46,134 nt of DNA, from the NCBI GenBank assembly GCA_001630475.1, contig KV419475.1, positions 1 through 46,134 on the forward strand. Reading direction: 5' to 3'. The notes under the pieces were generated by a model. The model was given only the letters and a program-made list of their open reading frames with translations, ran no database searches and was not told where the DNA came from. The position numbers were made by a program, and so were the translations under genes. The DNA comes from Sistotremastrum niveocremeum HHB9708. Its lineage: Eukaryota; Basidiomycota; Agaricomycetes; Sistotremastrales; Sistotremastraceae. This document shows positions 24,960 through 36,846 of the stretch, one piece after another (the stretch's first letter is position 1; each line of letters starts with the position of its first letter).

Positions 24960-25694
24960 CGCTCGGAGAAATAAAATCAAAATATGCTTTGGCATAATCT
25001 TCCGGGGAATATTCACAATAAACTCCAGCCTATTCTCCGGCCTAATCGGGCGACGCTTATTCAGAATCTAGACCTCCATATTCTGTCCGTAATCTCCGTG
25101 ATATTCTTCGACCTAAATTCAGAATAAACTTGACATTTTCTTTGAATAATCCGCGGGGATTACCGTGACTTGCGTCCTGTGGGAGCAGCCAAACTGGTTA
25201 GCCCGGATTTGGACGACAACACAGGACATGTCTTGGAGAAGTTTTTCCGCACAAGAAAATCAGGACATTATTGAGCATCCAGTTCAAAGTATGAAAATTG
25301 GTCGACAAGAAGATTGAGGCGGAGATGGGTGAGTTTCAAAGTTGACAGGCAAGGGTTGAAAGATCTGGTCGGCTCTAAGCTCCGAGATCGCCGTAGCTCG
25401 TCAGCATGACTCAGTTCATTTCGGTAACTCCGCTCCGGCTCCGACCCTGATTGACTATCGCTCTCCGACTCCGACGCGCTCTGCTTTTTGTCTCACCCTC
25501 ACCTCCTCGCTCGACATTGAACGCAGCATGAACCCAATCGAACTTCAGCAATTTTTTCGCTGGTAAAGGTCCACCAAGAGAGCTCTCAAAGGAAGACCTA
25601 CTTGGCCGTCGACCAAGCAGACCTCGGTGAGTCGCGCGCGCTTCAGCGTCGCTCTCGTAGTGCCACCTTGTTAAACACGCGTTGACCACGTTGT
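24960..25694. other. Upstream region of the polymerase gene
   Basis: No gene is supported. The first part holds scattered TATTC/GAATA motifs related to the tandem repeat. From about 25425 to 25475 there is a CTCCG-rich patch with units such as CTCCGGCTCCGAC and CTCCGACTCCGAC, which may be promoter sequence for the gene starting at 25695. Confidence 0.35.
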
Positions 25695-28600
25695 ATGCGC
25701 AGTAGAAAGAGGATGTCGTCTCAAGTCGACGAGATAGGGCAGACCGACGCGGACCCACTCAGGAAAAAGCGCGTTTCAGAGTCACCCACAGGCTCTCCAG
25801 TCGCGGTTCCGATAGATGAAGGCAGAGCATCTCCTCAAGCCTCCTCTTCTGGCATCAATCGAGTCTGCTCTCCGAAGACACTCAATAAAGAGGCTACCGT
25901 CATTGTCGATGATCCCCCGAATGTGTCCAGGGAAGCGTCAGTTACCGTTATCACGAACGAACGAGCTACGTTCCGAAGACCACGACCTATTACGATGAGC
26001 AAGAGTCTTCCCGAACCTAGAGATGTCTTCGGGACTGCGCCTCTATACCTCGAAGACGCTTCTTCGCCTCCGATCCTCACAACCGCCGCAAGTACATCGT
26101 GCATCGACTCTCTAACCTCCACGCTTCCCAAAGCAAAAGGCAAAGGGAAAGCGAAACCACCCAAACCACCCAAGCCACCCACTCAAAAAGAAATCAAAGC
26201 AGCCAAAGCCGCAAAACTCGCTGCCGAAAAGAAAATGTCACCAGTTCAATATGCCGCTACTCTCCCTGATAAATGGGGAGAGCACGTCTCCAAACTTCCT
26301 CGGAATAAATTATATCTAAGTGGTAAATGTATACTTTATGTATGGAATGAACCGTCTGGATCGATGCAAGGAACGCGCAACAAGATGGATATCGTATGTT
26401 CCCTTCTTCTTCATCGCTCTCTCGGAGCTGGCGCAAGCAAATTACTCAACGTATCAAACCCTCTCTTCAAACAGCTCTACAAGGCGGGCGCGAGGCTTAT
26501 GACCGAATACGACCCTGAACGGGTGACTCATATTGTTGCAAGTTTGGACACGCAAAAAAACGTACTTCAAATGTGCGGAATTCGGAAGGTCACTGAACTG
26601 CCTGTTCATATCAAGACTGTCACCTGGGAATGGATTGTGCATCAAATTCAAGGAATCAATCATACTGAAATTTACTATGAACCGTTCATCAGTCGAATGA
26701 AGCAGGTGTCGCAGGCTGCGAAAGGAGAGGCGGCGAAGGATGATGCTTCTTCGAGCGCCAAACCTTCATACCTGTGAGAATTACGCTTTCATTCGATGTC
26801 TGAGGGGATATTGAAGTTGTTATACCCTCAGAGAAACATCAGCTCGTAAACGGGAAGAGACTGACGATGAAGGCAGTCCCAAGAAGAAGGCGAAGCATGG
26901 ACCAGGGTTTCAACCTCTTCAGCCGCCATCCCTGGATGCCTCTTCGTCTTCAAACTTTGACCCTCTAGCAGAGTTCTACGAACAAGCAAAGCTGATGGAT
27001 GAGTTTGAGGTACGAAGACAGCCCTCCTTGAGGAATAAGCATGCTCACATCCTACAGGTCGAAGAAGATGAGGAAAAGCCTCAGGCTGTGACTCCGTCAG
27101 AGGCTAGTGAAGGTTCGAAGACTGTGAGCGGTGTATGTTCTTCAAATAACAAAGATGATCTCATTATTGATATCGCTCGCAGCGTTGGCAATGTGACGGT
27201 GCTCCGGTCAATTCTGGAGCATGTCCGAACCAAGACATCGTAGACAAGGTAACTCATCCCCTGCTTTCCATGAATCTCTCTGAAACTCCAGTCCAGCTCT
27301 TGGAACTTCGCGAGATCCATTCCGCCCGTCAAGGCTCAGACGATATGTGGCGTACCTTCAGCTACCGAAAATGTGCGCTCTGACCAAAGATATTCTTCCC
27401 ATTCTTTATCCTCGCTCACATTCATTAAAAGCTATTGCGAACATCAAAGCTTTCCCGAAGCGGATAGAAAGCTACTCGGATGCCCGTTCGATCAAGGGGG
27501 TTGGTGACAAAACCGCACTCAAAGTTCGTCATCCCGTCATCCTCTTGACCATTCTGAGGGACTGATTTATTGATCAGATCATGGAAATCGTTCAGACGGG
27601 AGAATTGGAGAGATTGAAACATGCGCGGACGGACGATATTGTCGTTGCGCAGCTGTTTCAAGGCATTTATGGCGTTGGTATGTAATTTGCTTCTCAGACA
27701 TTCTTCGTCTCGCTGATATGGGTAACAGGTCCTGCTACGGCATTCAGCTGGTACAGTCAAGGATTGCGGACATTAGAGGACGTGAAGAATGGCAAAAATG
27801 GAGTTTCGTTATCACTCGTACAAGAAGTACGCATCTATTAGATATCATTCCTTTCTACACAGCTGATCATTCCCCAGATCGGACTCAAATTTTACGACGG
27901 TAAGAATCTCATGCGCTTCTTGCATCATACAGAGCGCTGATGTCGCTTCTAGACATCAACGACCGTATGCCAAGGAGCGAGGCAGCGGAGATCTTTTGCA
28001 AGATCCGTCAGATAGGTGAGGCTTGCCTCAACTACATCCATCGCAGGTGTTGATCTCCGAGTAGCGCTCACGATCGACGCAAAACTCTACATGGAGATCA
28101 TGGGGAGTTTTCGACGTGGAAAAGCCACCTGTGGGGATATCGATATCCTGCTGACGCGACCTACGGATGACGGAAAGACTCATCATGGTGAGCTGTCCCT
28201 TCTTTAGTATCGAGTAATCGGGAGCTGAATGCTGAGGATGAATTGAAGATGTTATGCGCGTTCTTCTGAGGAGACTTCACGAAGAGGAGATATTGACTTA
28301 CGATCTCGCTACACCTGACGATCTTGACGATCTCGAAGCTACGTATAGGGGGCTTTGTCAGGTTGATACGGCTCCTGGGAGGAGACAACGGCGAATCGGT
28401 ACGGCTTCCGATAGTGGATATTCGGCGAGCTATACTGATGGTTGGTAGATATCTTATCTGTCCCGTATGGATCTCTCGGCGGTGCCTTGCTCTATTACAC
28501 GGTGTGTCCTCCCTCCTCGCCTGCTGGTCAGAATGGTCACTGACGACCGCTATCTAGGGCGATGATATAGTGAGCTGCCTGTGTTCCGAGCTCGTACAAT

Positions 28601-28881
28601 GTACTCACCGCGATGATATAGTTTAATCGCTCCATGAGACTGAAAGCATCGCACATGGGTTACTCGCTCAACCAAAGAGGATTATACAAAGGCGTCGTTC
28701 GTGATCCTAGAGATAGGAATAAGAAGCTCAGTCCTGGGACGCTGATGGATGGGCTATCGGAGAAAGAGATCTTCGATATCTTAGGTGCGGATCCCAGTAA
28801 TCATTGTCGGTGGTTCATTGGGATTGACCGTCGTCCGAAGGTGTGCCATGGCAAGAACCGCACCAACGGGTGCGAAGTTGA
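25695..28881 (+). CDS. DNA polymerase lambda-type family X polymerase (BRCT + lyase + polymerase)
   Basis: Seventeen exons join in phase to 766 residues; all borders are GT..AG. An N-terminal basic, disordered part precedes a BRCT domain at about residues 200-300 (LYLSGKCILYV, VTHIVASLDTQKNV, VTWEWIVHQI). A linker precedes the 8-kDa domain (DMWRTFSYRKSIANIKAF, SIKGVGDKTALK), where K492 aligns with the Schiff-base lysine of the dRP lyase. The HhH YGVGPATAFSWYSQG and the YD.INDRMPR block follow. In the palm, GSFRRGKATCGDID supplies D611 and D613, and RRIDILSVPYG supplies D678, so all three metal-binding aspartates are present. YYTGDDIFNRSMR and the terminal LGVPWQEPHQR match the family. It fills short gaps in base excision repair and end joining in the nucleus. 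A second ATG at 25713 is a plausible start. The 48-bp intron at 27010-27057 could be retained in frame. Confidence 0.92.
28559..28621 (+). repeat. 12-bp direct repeat flanking a polymerase intron
   Basis: GCGATGATATAG occurs at 28559-28570 and again at 28610-28621. The intron runs 28570-28621 (52 bp): its donor G is the last base of copy one and its acceptor AG ends copy two. The exon before it is a 12-nt microexon, 28558-28569, encoding GDDI. Confidence 0.85.
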
Positions 28882-29030
28882 GTTAGAAAGACGAGTCAAG
28901 TACGTTGACTACAGTCGGTGATGGTAGTTTATCATACGATCACGGGTCCGAATACGGGAACACCCGGCCCTGCTCCAAGCAGGACAGCGATTCTTGCCGG
29001 ACGCTGCACATGCTTTACGAGAAGTTTGTT

Positions 29031-30676
29031 TCATTGAATACGTATCAGCCAACTGAGTACATCGAGATTACCTAATGCAAATAAAAATACAGAAAATGCA
29101 ACAAAAGTACAACGAGCCGATATGAGATCGTAAAGAGAACATAGGATGAAAACGTACGGTGCATACGAGCTTCCCCGGCCATATGGTACATGGCTGCCCA
29201 TCTAGCAGCGCGCTCGAAGATTGGACCAGGTGCCTCATGAAGAATGCAAAGAGCAGCGCGTGCCTCTTCGTCATCTGGCAGATACGTCGTCGTGATCTTC
29301 CAATCCTCCCGGTACTCCCAAAGATCCGACACCTCATATCGGACCCACGCAACGATCAAAATCGTAATGCACATCACAGGCATAGCGAGGGTTCCCGCGA
29401 TAGGAGCAAACGCGAATCGCAAGCCCTCATCCATGATAGGAATCCAAACGAGCGTGATCAGATGTGTGACCAACCAAGAGCATAGTACAGCAGTGTAATA
29501 AGGCTTCGAGAAGCTTGGGATGAGCGATTTAGCTGGGACGAGAACTCCAGGACTGAGTTCTGGGTCGTTTTCGGGGAGAAGAGCGACGGCGAGGCTTTGT
29601 GCAAGTAATGAGCCTTTCTCGGGATGATCTTGGATCCAGTTGTTGAAATCGTAACGATAGCAGAGGGCGATCAGGGGACCTTGGAGGATGCTCCATAACA
29701 TTGAGATTACCCAGCCGCCCCATTTGAGGGAGTTGTGGGCCCACCATTCTGGGCGTTCCGAGATGATTGGGGATGCGTATTGGATGTAGGGCGAGCGGGG
29801 TTGTTGGGAGGGGAGACGGAAGAAGAGCATGAGGCCGCAGACGATGTATATTGTCGACTACATTGACAATAATGAGTTGCAGATCTTTCAGTGAATCCAA
29901 GTCACTTACAAGTGTCATGCAGAATTTGATAGACCGTTTCATGGTCATCCTCGGGAAAGGATTCAGGTTGATCATGTAAACGGTGGAAATGGTCAGGAGA
30001 ACGATGGCCATTCCGTTGTCAAATAATAGAGCAGCCAAGCTTATGAAGGCAGACGAGAACATCAAAGACCAGACGAGTAATCGCCCGTGATCTTGTAGGT
30101 AGTCGGTTGGCACTTCACAGATTTTCACATCTGACATGAATTAGGAAAGTGTCCTGATTATTGAGTAATTCACATACCACCGTCTAAATCCCGGCGACAC
30201 ATGAAGCGCACCCAAGTGAATTCGCGATATATGGTCTGTGGCCGAATATTAATGAGCGCGGTTCAGAAATAAGAGTTAGAAAATTGTTGACCATAAAGAA
30301 GGCCACGGCCAGCACCCCTCCTAAAAACACTCCGAACCACGAGTCGATTACAACGCCAGGAATTAGGATGCCCATCCGAGGAAGATTAATGAGCACTAGC
30401 ATCACCACGCCGACAACGACGGTGATTGCTAGAGACGCTCTTTGCTCCCATTTCCTTCTGTCGCGCTCTTCAACAGATCTAATCTGCACCAACACCGGAG
30501 TCTCCTGCACTGCAAGCCAGTTCTGCAATCCAATATCCTTGCGTCAGGGAAAGCTTTGATATAAAGGTTTATGCAAGGCTCACCCTCAAGGAGGTTGGAC
30601 TAACGAGCGCATACGCGACCAGTGCTGGCAGAAAATAGGAATAATAAACCGAGAACGTCTCTAGAAAATTGGCCAT
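29031..30676 (-). CDS. Signal peptide peptidase-like membrane protein lacking catalytic aspartates (about 447 aa)
   Basis: Exons starting at ATG 30676 join through short introns to about 447 residues with many hydrophobic helices. The C-terminal half follows the A22B (signal peptide peptidase) order. A helix ends PLIALCYRYD (cf. PGIFIALLLRFD). Then come KPYYTAVLCSWLVTHLITL, FAPIAGTLAMPVMCI (in place of QPALLYLVPACI) and VRYEVSDLWEYRED (cf. KGEVTEMFSYEE). Fifteen residues before the D of RYD, where the family has the aspartate of GLGD, this protein has W256. No YD motif is visible in the preceding helix (residues about 190-215), and PAL is API. I infer a catalytically dead member in the ER or another endomembrane. 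It is paralogous to the gene at 42121-44131. No PH domain follows; the tail is short. The similarity rests on motifs read by eye. Confidence 0.6.
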
Positions 30677-31424
30677 AGCGACGACGCTCGTATGGATGGT
30701 GAGCTGGGAGAGTAGTCCGAGGTCCTAACTGCCCCATGTCGTGTACTCTTCAAGGCATTCAAATCCATGGCGGTCTTTGCTGGAGATGGCTTGTCGGCAT
30801 CGCCCATTTCTCCGATCTCCCTATCGGCTCTTCCGAATGAATTGCCTGTTGCAGGAAGGAGCAAGATCAATACGTGGTAGCATTTGCCCTATTTATCCGA
30901 GTCGACGGAAGAGAATATCGCTTCTGTCTGGAACGTTGTACAAGAAACGTTCATTCGGGGTGGAAGAGAGTAAAACAACATTGCAAAACATATATTATTG
31001 ATTATCGCTACAAGCTGGATACTGGGGATAAAGACGATCGAAACCGGAGTGATAAGTTTAGAGTAGATTGACTATAAGCAAACGCCGAACGATGCCAAGG
31101 ACATCAGCGACCCGGCATGACTGTACAACGGACGCTGCGACGGGTCATGCAGACCTGCCATATTTTTCCGACACAGCACGTGGCCAGCCGAGGCATGGTG
31201 ATGTACATATGACCGCGGAATAAACTCGCAGCCTGGACGAAGATGGAGTAAAGAATCCTTGGCGGAGGATGGCACCATAATCAGAGAGAAACATAAATCC
31301 AGGAGATGCTGGACTCTGGAGGACACAGATATGGACGATAGGACGTCAAGCAAGTCGGTATTGGATTGCCGTCTCACTGGCGGGACGTTTGATTCGTCTC
31401 GTATCGTGCAGCTTCCAGATCGCG
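30677..31424. other. Intergenic region
   Basis: Contains the 5' side of the pseudo-peptidase gene and the 3' side of the DUF6534 gene. Short plus-strand frames here (30741-31001, 31259-31516) have no support as genes. Confidence 0.4.
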
Positions 31425-33462
31425 CTAGTGCAGTGTCAACGAGACTATATAATCAGAGTCGCTTGAGTAACATACCTCGTCAATATACGTTTCAACCGTC
31501 CGTTCAATGTGAATGAAAGGTCCTGGTGTCTCGTAAGCAGGATCCCGCTACAAACAATATGATGAGCATGAAGCATCCAAATTCAAAAAGGAGACGAAGA
31601 TACATACTCTTGTCTTCACGATAGCATTGGCGGGGATGATAGGTCTTTCGGTCGCCTCGGTATGTTTACTAAACACAGAATTTGACTGATCCATGCTATC
31701 AGATGATGCAGTTGATCCTAAATCTAATCGACGTGAAGCAGTCTTCTCCCGCGAAATGTTGAAAACTTCTGGTGCTTCAGTGAATTCGGCTAACTGAGAC
31801 CGCAGCCTGGTACGTGTGTTGAGCCTGAGCGATCGAGTTAATAGATGTAGCCTTTCAGAGCACAAAGGACGTACGAGGTCAAGATGGCGTTGGCATACAC
31901 TGCACTCTACGTTAGAAGGGGACTATAGAGCTTCAAAAGTGGCTCACATTCAATGGTTATCTCGAAGACTCCGAAGAAGGCCAAATTATTTGGTTTGCCC
32001 AGGAACTATGGGACACAACATTAGCGTCAGATATTCAGTGAGAACCATCTACACTCACCATAGACACAACGATCGCATCACCAATCCTGCACAGATAAGC
32101 TTTGACTGCGGAAGTGGAAGTGTGCGCAATACATACGCAGTCGTGATACCGTTGTTAATGGTATAGACGATAAGTGTCGATATAAGTGTATCAGTCCTAA
32201 CGAGAGTCAGTTCCTTGTCACTTGCTTAAAAGTGGGGGTCACACTTTTTGTACCCTGTACGACAATGGTGCAAGTAATAGCAAAGTGATGACGTAATCAT
32301 TAGATCGCCAGAAACGCTCAACACCAGAGCGGCAGTCGCCAATGCCTGCGCATTCGTTAAAGACAGCTTCTGATAGTATAAGAGGGTGACCACCGACCTT
32401 GGTGCGCGGGCTGCCTGTTAGATCTGTCCAGTACTGTGCGTGGAAGCTGAGAAGAAATCAGCTTATGGCCGTGTTCCACCACACATGTACGCACCATCTT
32501 GCAGTGAATTCTAAAGAAGAGCGGATGAATGTGAAGGTCGATACAGGCCCATATGAGGTAAGACGTACCCATGAGAACAGCTGGACACTGAGATCAGTAA
32601 ATGTCACTTCACAGCAACGAGTCTACATACCGACGTGAGCAAGCTCTATGAGAAGCTTCGGAAAGGTGACTGGTCGGAATGCAGAACTGCTACAAGACGT
32701 CGAAGAAGCTCACGATAGCCCCACAGAGAATCTTGTTCTTGCCGCTCACTGAGTACGATCTATGAGCATAGACGAATATTGAAATAGAAGGATAGCGCAC
32801 GCTTCCAAATCCTGCTTAAGAAGTACAAGTGGTAGATGCATTCTGCTGCACACTGAAGTTGAATGTTAACCTTAGACGCAGCTGACTTCGAGCGGATAGA
32901 GTCGTACTGTCACAGGAATAGTCGCCTTAAAAAGAACGAAGAACGTTAGCTCCCTGAACATCTTGATCTTAATATAGACATACCAATGTAGTCCTAGATG
33001 CAGCCCCGTTGAAGATGTGTTAAAGCAAAGGATGACGAGACGAACCAAACAGGTACAAATAACTCCCCGTAGCTCCCGAACTCCACGACGAAATAATGAT
33101 ACATAAAGTGCCAGCAAAGAGAGATGTGGAAAGCCGAAAGAAGCCTGAGGGGATCATGAAGCGGCGTTACTGAAGGCGCACGAGAACACTCCTTACATGA
33201 CGGCGGTAACCTGTGATGTCTCTTTAGCATCGACCAGACATAGTCTCAACCAAGCGAACCATGAATTTCGTGTGCCAGGGGTCTTTCGGGAAGGTACGAA
33301 AATATGTGATCCCCTGGAAGGACGTGAGGCCATAGAGACTAAGAGAAGATTGTAAGGAACATTCATGTCGAGGGCAAAGAACTCCTACCTTGAGGATATA
33401 AATATACATATCATGACCACACCCTCTCCATAAGTCGCAGGGTTCAGCGCAGAAATGGCCAT
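31425..33462 (-). CDS. DUF6534-family multi-pass membrane protein
   Basis: The family order can be followed through several minus-strand exons from ATG 33462. These are MAISALNPATYGEGVVMICI then LYGLTSFQGITYFRTFPKDP (spliced), VETMLLSAFHISLCWHFMYHYF, FGSYGELFVPVWF, SGKNKILCGAIVSFF, and RTDTLISTLIVYTINNGIT (about 32190-32130). FLGKPNNLAFFGVFEITIE and VYANAILTSLNTRTRLRSQ follow, then a hydrophilic tail to the stop at 31425. These match the seven-helix DUF6534 (often next to DUF6533) proteins of agaricomycetes, whose function is unknown. The N- and C-terminal parts are intact. The middle (32230-32900) has stops that I could not fully bridge with introns, so it may be partly degraded. It belongs to the membrane-gene cluster 29-46 kb. 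Confidence 0.6.
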
Positions 33463-34751
33463 GTCTCCTGGCGGTGAAGGCCTGAAAGGCGATCCAAAGA
33501 GGTCCGAGGATTGAGAGATCAATCAGACCCAAGGAGCCTCTTGATATAGGAGACGATGGAGAGGTTGGTCACGAAGTCATGAGATTTAGCCGTTCGATCA
33601 TGCTTCTTGTAAGTGATGTGCCTTGATCATGATGATGGCGTACGAGCTACTCTTTTCGATCAAATGACACGCGGAATGCAGTGATGCTGACGCGGAAGCA
33701 TTTGCACAAGCGACATGTCTGATGATGTCGCTTAGAGGTTGAGAGAGCAGGATGAATGAGTGAAGGCGTGTGACCAGAAGTGAAAGTCCAGCACGTTAAT
33801 CGTTTAAGCAGTCCGATGTAGGACAATTATGTCGGTAGGTAGAGTAGTGCGCTCGAACAACTTGAAGGCAAGCCTAGGCCGGACGGGGCTACGATCTGGC
33901 AGCGTGCCACACTTCCACGTCCGGAGAGTTTTGATTGATGGAGGTGGAGCTGGTCAGGCGGCGAGTTGAATAAGGCTTTCTGATAACGCAGCACTTGAGA
34001 CGGCCGAAATTCAACAAGACACCAGGATGGTGAAGACTATGCCCTGCCTTGCATCGTCCTACGACTGGCCTGGTTTGATTTAATTATACATTCGAGTAAG
34101 ATAGGGAGCTGCAAGTTGCTTACAGAATGAGATTGAACCAATTCACGAGTGCATCACCATCTTACACATCATCTGATGGCTGCAAATGCTAAGGCGCGCG
34201 GTCTGATCGTCTAGGCTGAAGCTAAAGAGGGCAGCTTTAACCGCTATTGGACATTGACATTGCAACAGTTGGTCTCTCCGTCTGTGTCAAGTAGAGATAC
34301 GCTTTCGGTTTATAGTGCCCCAGATGGCCATCGTCATTCCGAAGTGCAGTGGCATTGGGAGAAGCGAGTTGGCTGTCTTGTTTTCTAAGAGGGCAGCTGA
34401 TTTTCGACATCAGTCGTCTGCTTGATTATAAGTTGTCGATCTGGCAATGTGTGCTGCTGGGATATGGGCCTGAGCGACGGATTGTTCGTTTCAAGAAGCT
34501 GGCCGCGGCGGCCGACTTGTCTTATCTCCGATTTACTTCCGTGCAGCACTTGTTTGGTGTTGTTGTCAAGCACGGTTAAAATAACCCGTATCGCCACGTC
34601 TGTCACTTTCTGAACAATTTCCCTTGCAATGTCCTGCGAAATCCCTCTGGAATAATTTGACAAGCACGATCTCTGTCATTAAATCGACATCCTGTTGGCT
34701 TTACACTGGGACTTCGACTTCAACTGGAATTACTCGTAACGTTATCATATG
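33463..34751. other. Intergenic stretch, no supportable gene
   Basis: Open frames here (34349-34579 plus and 34385-34663 minus) overlap each other on opposite strands, have no domain and no splice partners. A GC-rich GGCCGCGGCGGCC palindrome lies near 34502. Nothing else was seen. Confidence 0.4.
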
Positions 34752-36254
34752 CTATTCTACGAAGATCGTGGTGGAAAGGCAAGATTGCGTTGAGAGACTA
34801 ATCTCATCACCAATCTGTTTGGTGTGCGAATCTCGAATTACTCCCCAAGCTCGAAGAATATCCTGACGTAAGCTATCAGCTTGGTATATGACTTGGAGAG
34901 ACCATACCACTGGCGTACCCTTTGGGTGGCAAAAACCATGAAATTTATCAAAGGCACTATATGACTTTGTCACTCTGACTGCGCGAGCAATCATAGTCTA
35001 CTCACGAGTTGCCACATGCGTTGAATACGCGAGGGCCATCCCATCCCGTTCTCGACCGGTGAATGCAGCGGTGTACAGCGTACAGCTACAATATATGCAG
35101 TTACTTTGAACACAAACTGGGCTGGAGAACATACCCTACGATCTCCAATATCGTAAAGGTCAAGATACGAAGAAAAAGTGCTCTGTTGCATGAAGCATCG
35201 AGGCCAATCCTGTCAGCTGCTTTTCTCCTGCGCCAGTAGATTCTCCCGAACAGGACTTTTCATGCGAGTTAGATTGCTGGATAATCATGATTGATCTGGA
35301 AGGTTCTTACTCTGGATCACAAACATTCCAGCTGCTCCGATCATCATTTCAACGTACAAAACCAATCCTCCAGCACTATCGACAGCGTAGCATCCTCAAT
35401 GATCCACCGACAGTTGTAGAAAATCCCAGCACTCACAAAGTTCCATCATAATAAATGCAGAAGAAAGCGTCGGGGTTTCGAAAGAGGTGTTGAGGAGATC
35501 GAATGCCATCCTGGAAGGCCAACAGAATGCATGTATCACAAGCCGAGAAGATCAGACAGTGAACGTGAAAACGCACCATGACAGTGATGAGAAGATAGAG
35601 GAGAAAGGTCAGGAATGAAAAGCTCAAAAACTATTGGAGAAGATGCAGCGTGATTGGAGTAAAAAACACTTGATGCAGGTCACATACGAAAAATGTCCTG
35701 AGTGTGGTATTTTTTCCCTTGATATTGCCTTTAACTGCGCAACGCCAAGACTACAGTACCAAGTTATCAGTGACACTGCAGAATGTTCAAATACAAGTAG
35801 GCTCACTTCGAAAACGAAAGCAAAGGCGCTTATTATGAACCTGTGAAGCTATGACGATCACTAGTGAATTCCTGAGCCTAGAATAATGCATACGCCGAGT
35901 CGAGGCCACGCTTGAGTGCCGCTTGAGCAAGACAAGTGGCCTGATCAAGTTGGACATCCATCCACTTCCCCGTAAACAACCTGACGAATGTCAGAGATGT
36001 CATGGTTCCTCAGATAGTAGAACAAAGCATCGCGTCTCTGCCACTTACAGGATCAAATGTACAGAGGCTTCTAGAATAAGGACCAGTAATAAATTGTAAA
36101 CGACCGGAAGTCGAGGGGTAATAGTCTTGGATATGCATAAAGTGAGAAGCAACGCGATCAAACCTGCTTGGCCAGCAAGCATGAAGGCAAACCATGTCAA
36201 TTGCCAGGCTTTCGCTCCGGACCCAAGAGATGTGGTTACATAGGTTTGAGTCAT
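34752..36254 (-). CDS. 7TM (GPCR-like) protein, copy 1 of tandem pair
   Basis: Exons from ATG 36254 follow the same plan as the copy at 36847-38320. TM1 is WQLTWFAFMLAGQAGLIALL and TM2 is RLPVVYNLLLVLILEASVHL. A SWRCAVKG loop follows, then TM4 FLTFLLYLLITVM, then DGIRSPQHLFRNPDAFFCIYYD, and TM5 GGLVLYVEMMIGAAGMFVIQ. The third inner loop is basic, RIYWRRRKAADRIGLDASCN. Next is TM6 LFLRILTFTILEIV, then CTLYTAAFTGRERDGMALAY. The C-terminal RQDILRAWG segment ends STQSCLSTTIFVE. Seven helices and a basic loop between helices 5 and 6 suggest a GPCR-like topology, but no classic receptor motif is visible and no ligand can be named. The exon encoding TM7, near 34890-35020, is hard to join, so this copy could carry a lesion there. 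It is strongly similar to its neighbour at the DNA level. Confidence 0.6.
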
Positions 36255-36846
36255 GCTATCGAGAGAGCGGAGGGTACAATCGGTGACCCGGATGAAACTC
36301 CACTGCAGTCACTTCACCACAAGAAGGTGCCACTCGGGATCAGAGGACAGAAAACATCTCAGAAGGTCGGAGATGCTGTGGTGCTACTGGTAACCATATC
36401 CTCTTCAAAACGATACATAGATGAAATGTCTGGCTACTGTTGTGCTCAGCGAAGTAGTATTGATGGTGGATAGACCCAATTCGGCGAAAGTCCGACTCGT
36501 TCCGACTCGGCCGCCCTCTTTGAACTGCCGGCGGATCACTATCGATCACTTGTCATAGCACATCCGAGGTTGGCCTAGTCGAGCATACTCGTGGCTGTAA
36601 GACTTGAGAGAAGGCCCTGATGCCAATATTTCAATCTCCCTTGACGACAGCCTGTCCGAGTCAATGCCATAGTCAGGTCCACGACTCGAGCTCATAGCTT
36701 GGCTCGTAGAGATACGAGAATGCCACTGACAGATAAGTTGCTCCAATGTCTGATACCCGCAAGTATAATCATGAGCTTCTGCCTCGAGCCCCTGAGTAGA
36801 GCCGGAAATCAGAGATAGTATCCGTCCGATTCTTCGGTTATAGACC

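Noticed and set aside
28016-28046. 31-bp intron in the polymerase gene
   Set aside because: Too short for these genes; extending to the TAG at 28064 gives a 49-bp intron with the right phase and homology (RQIALTIDAKL).
29159-29498. Two plus-strand ORFs
   Set aside because: They lie opposite the well-supported pseudo-peptidase exon on the minus strand and have no domain.
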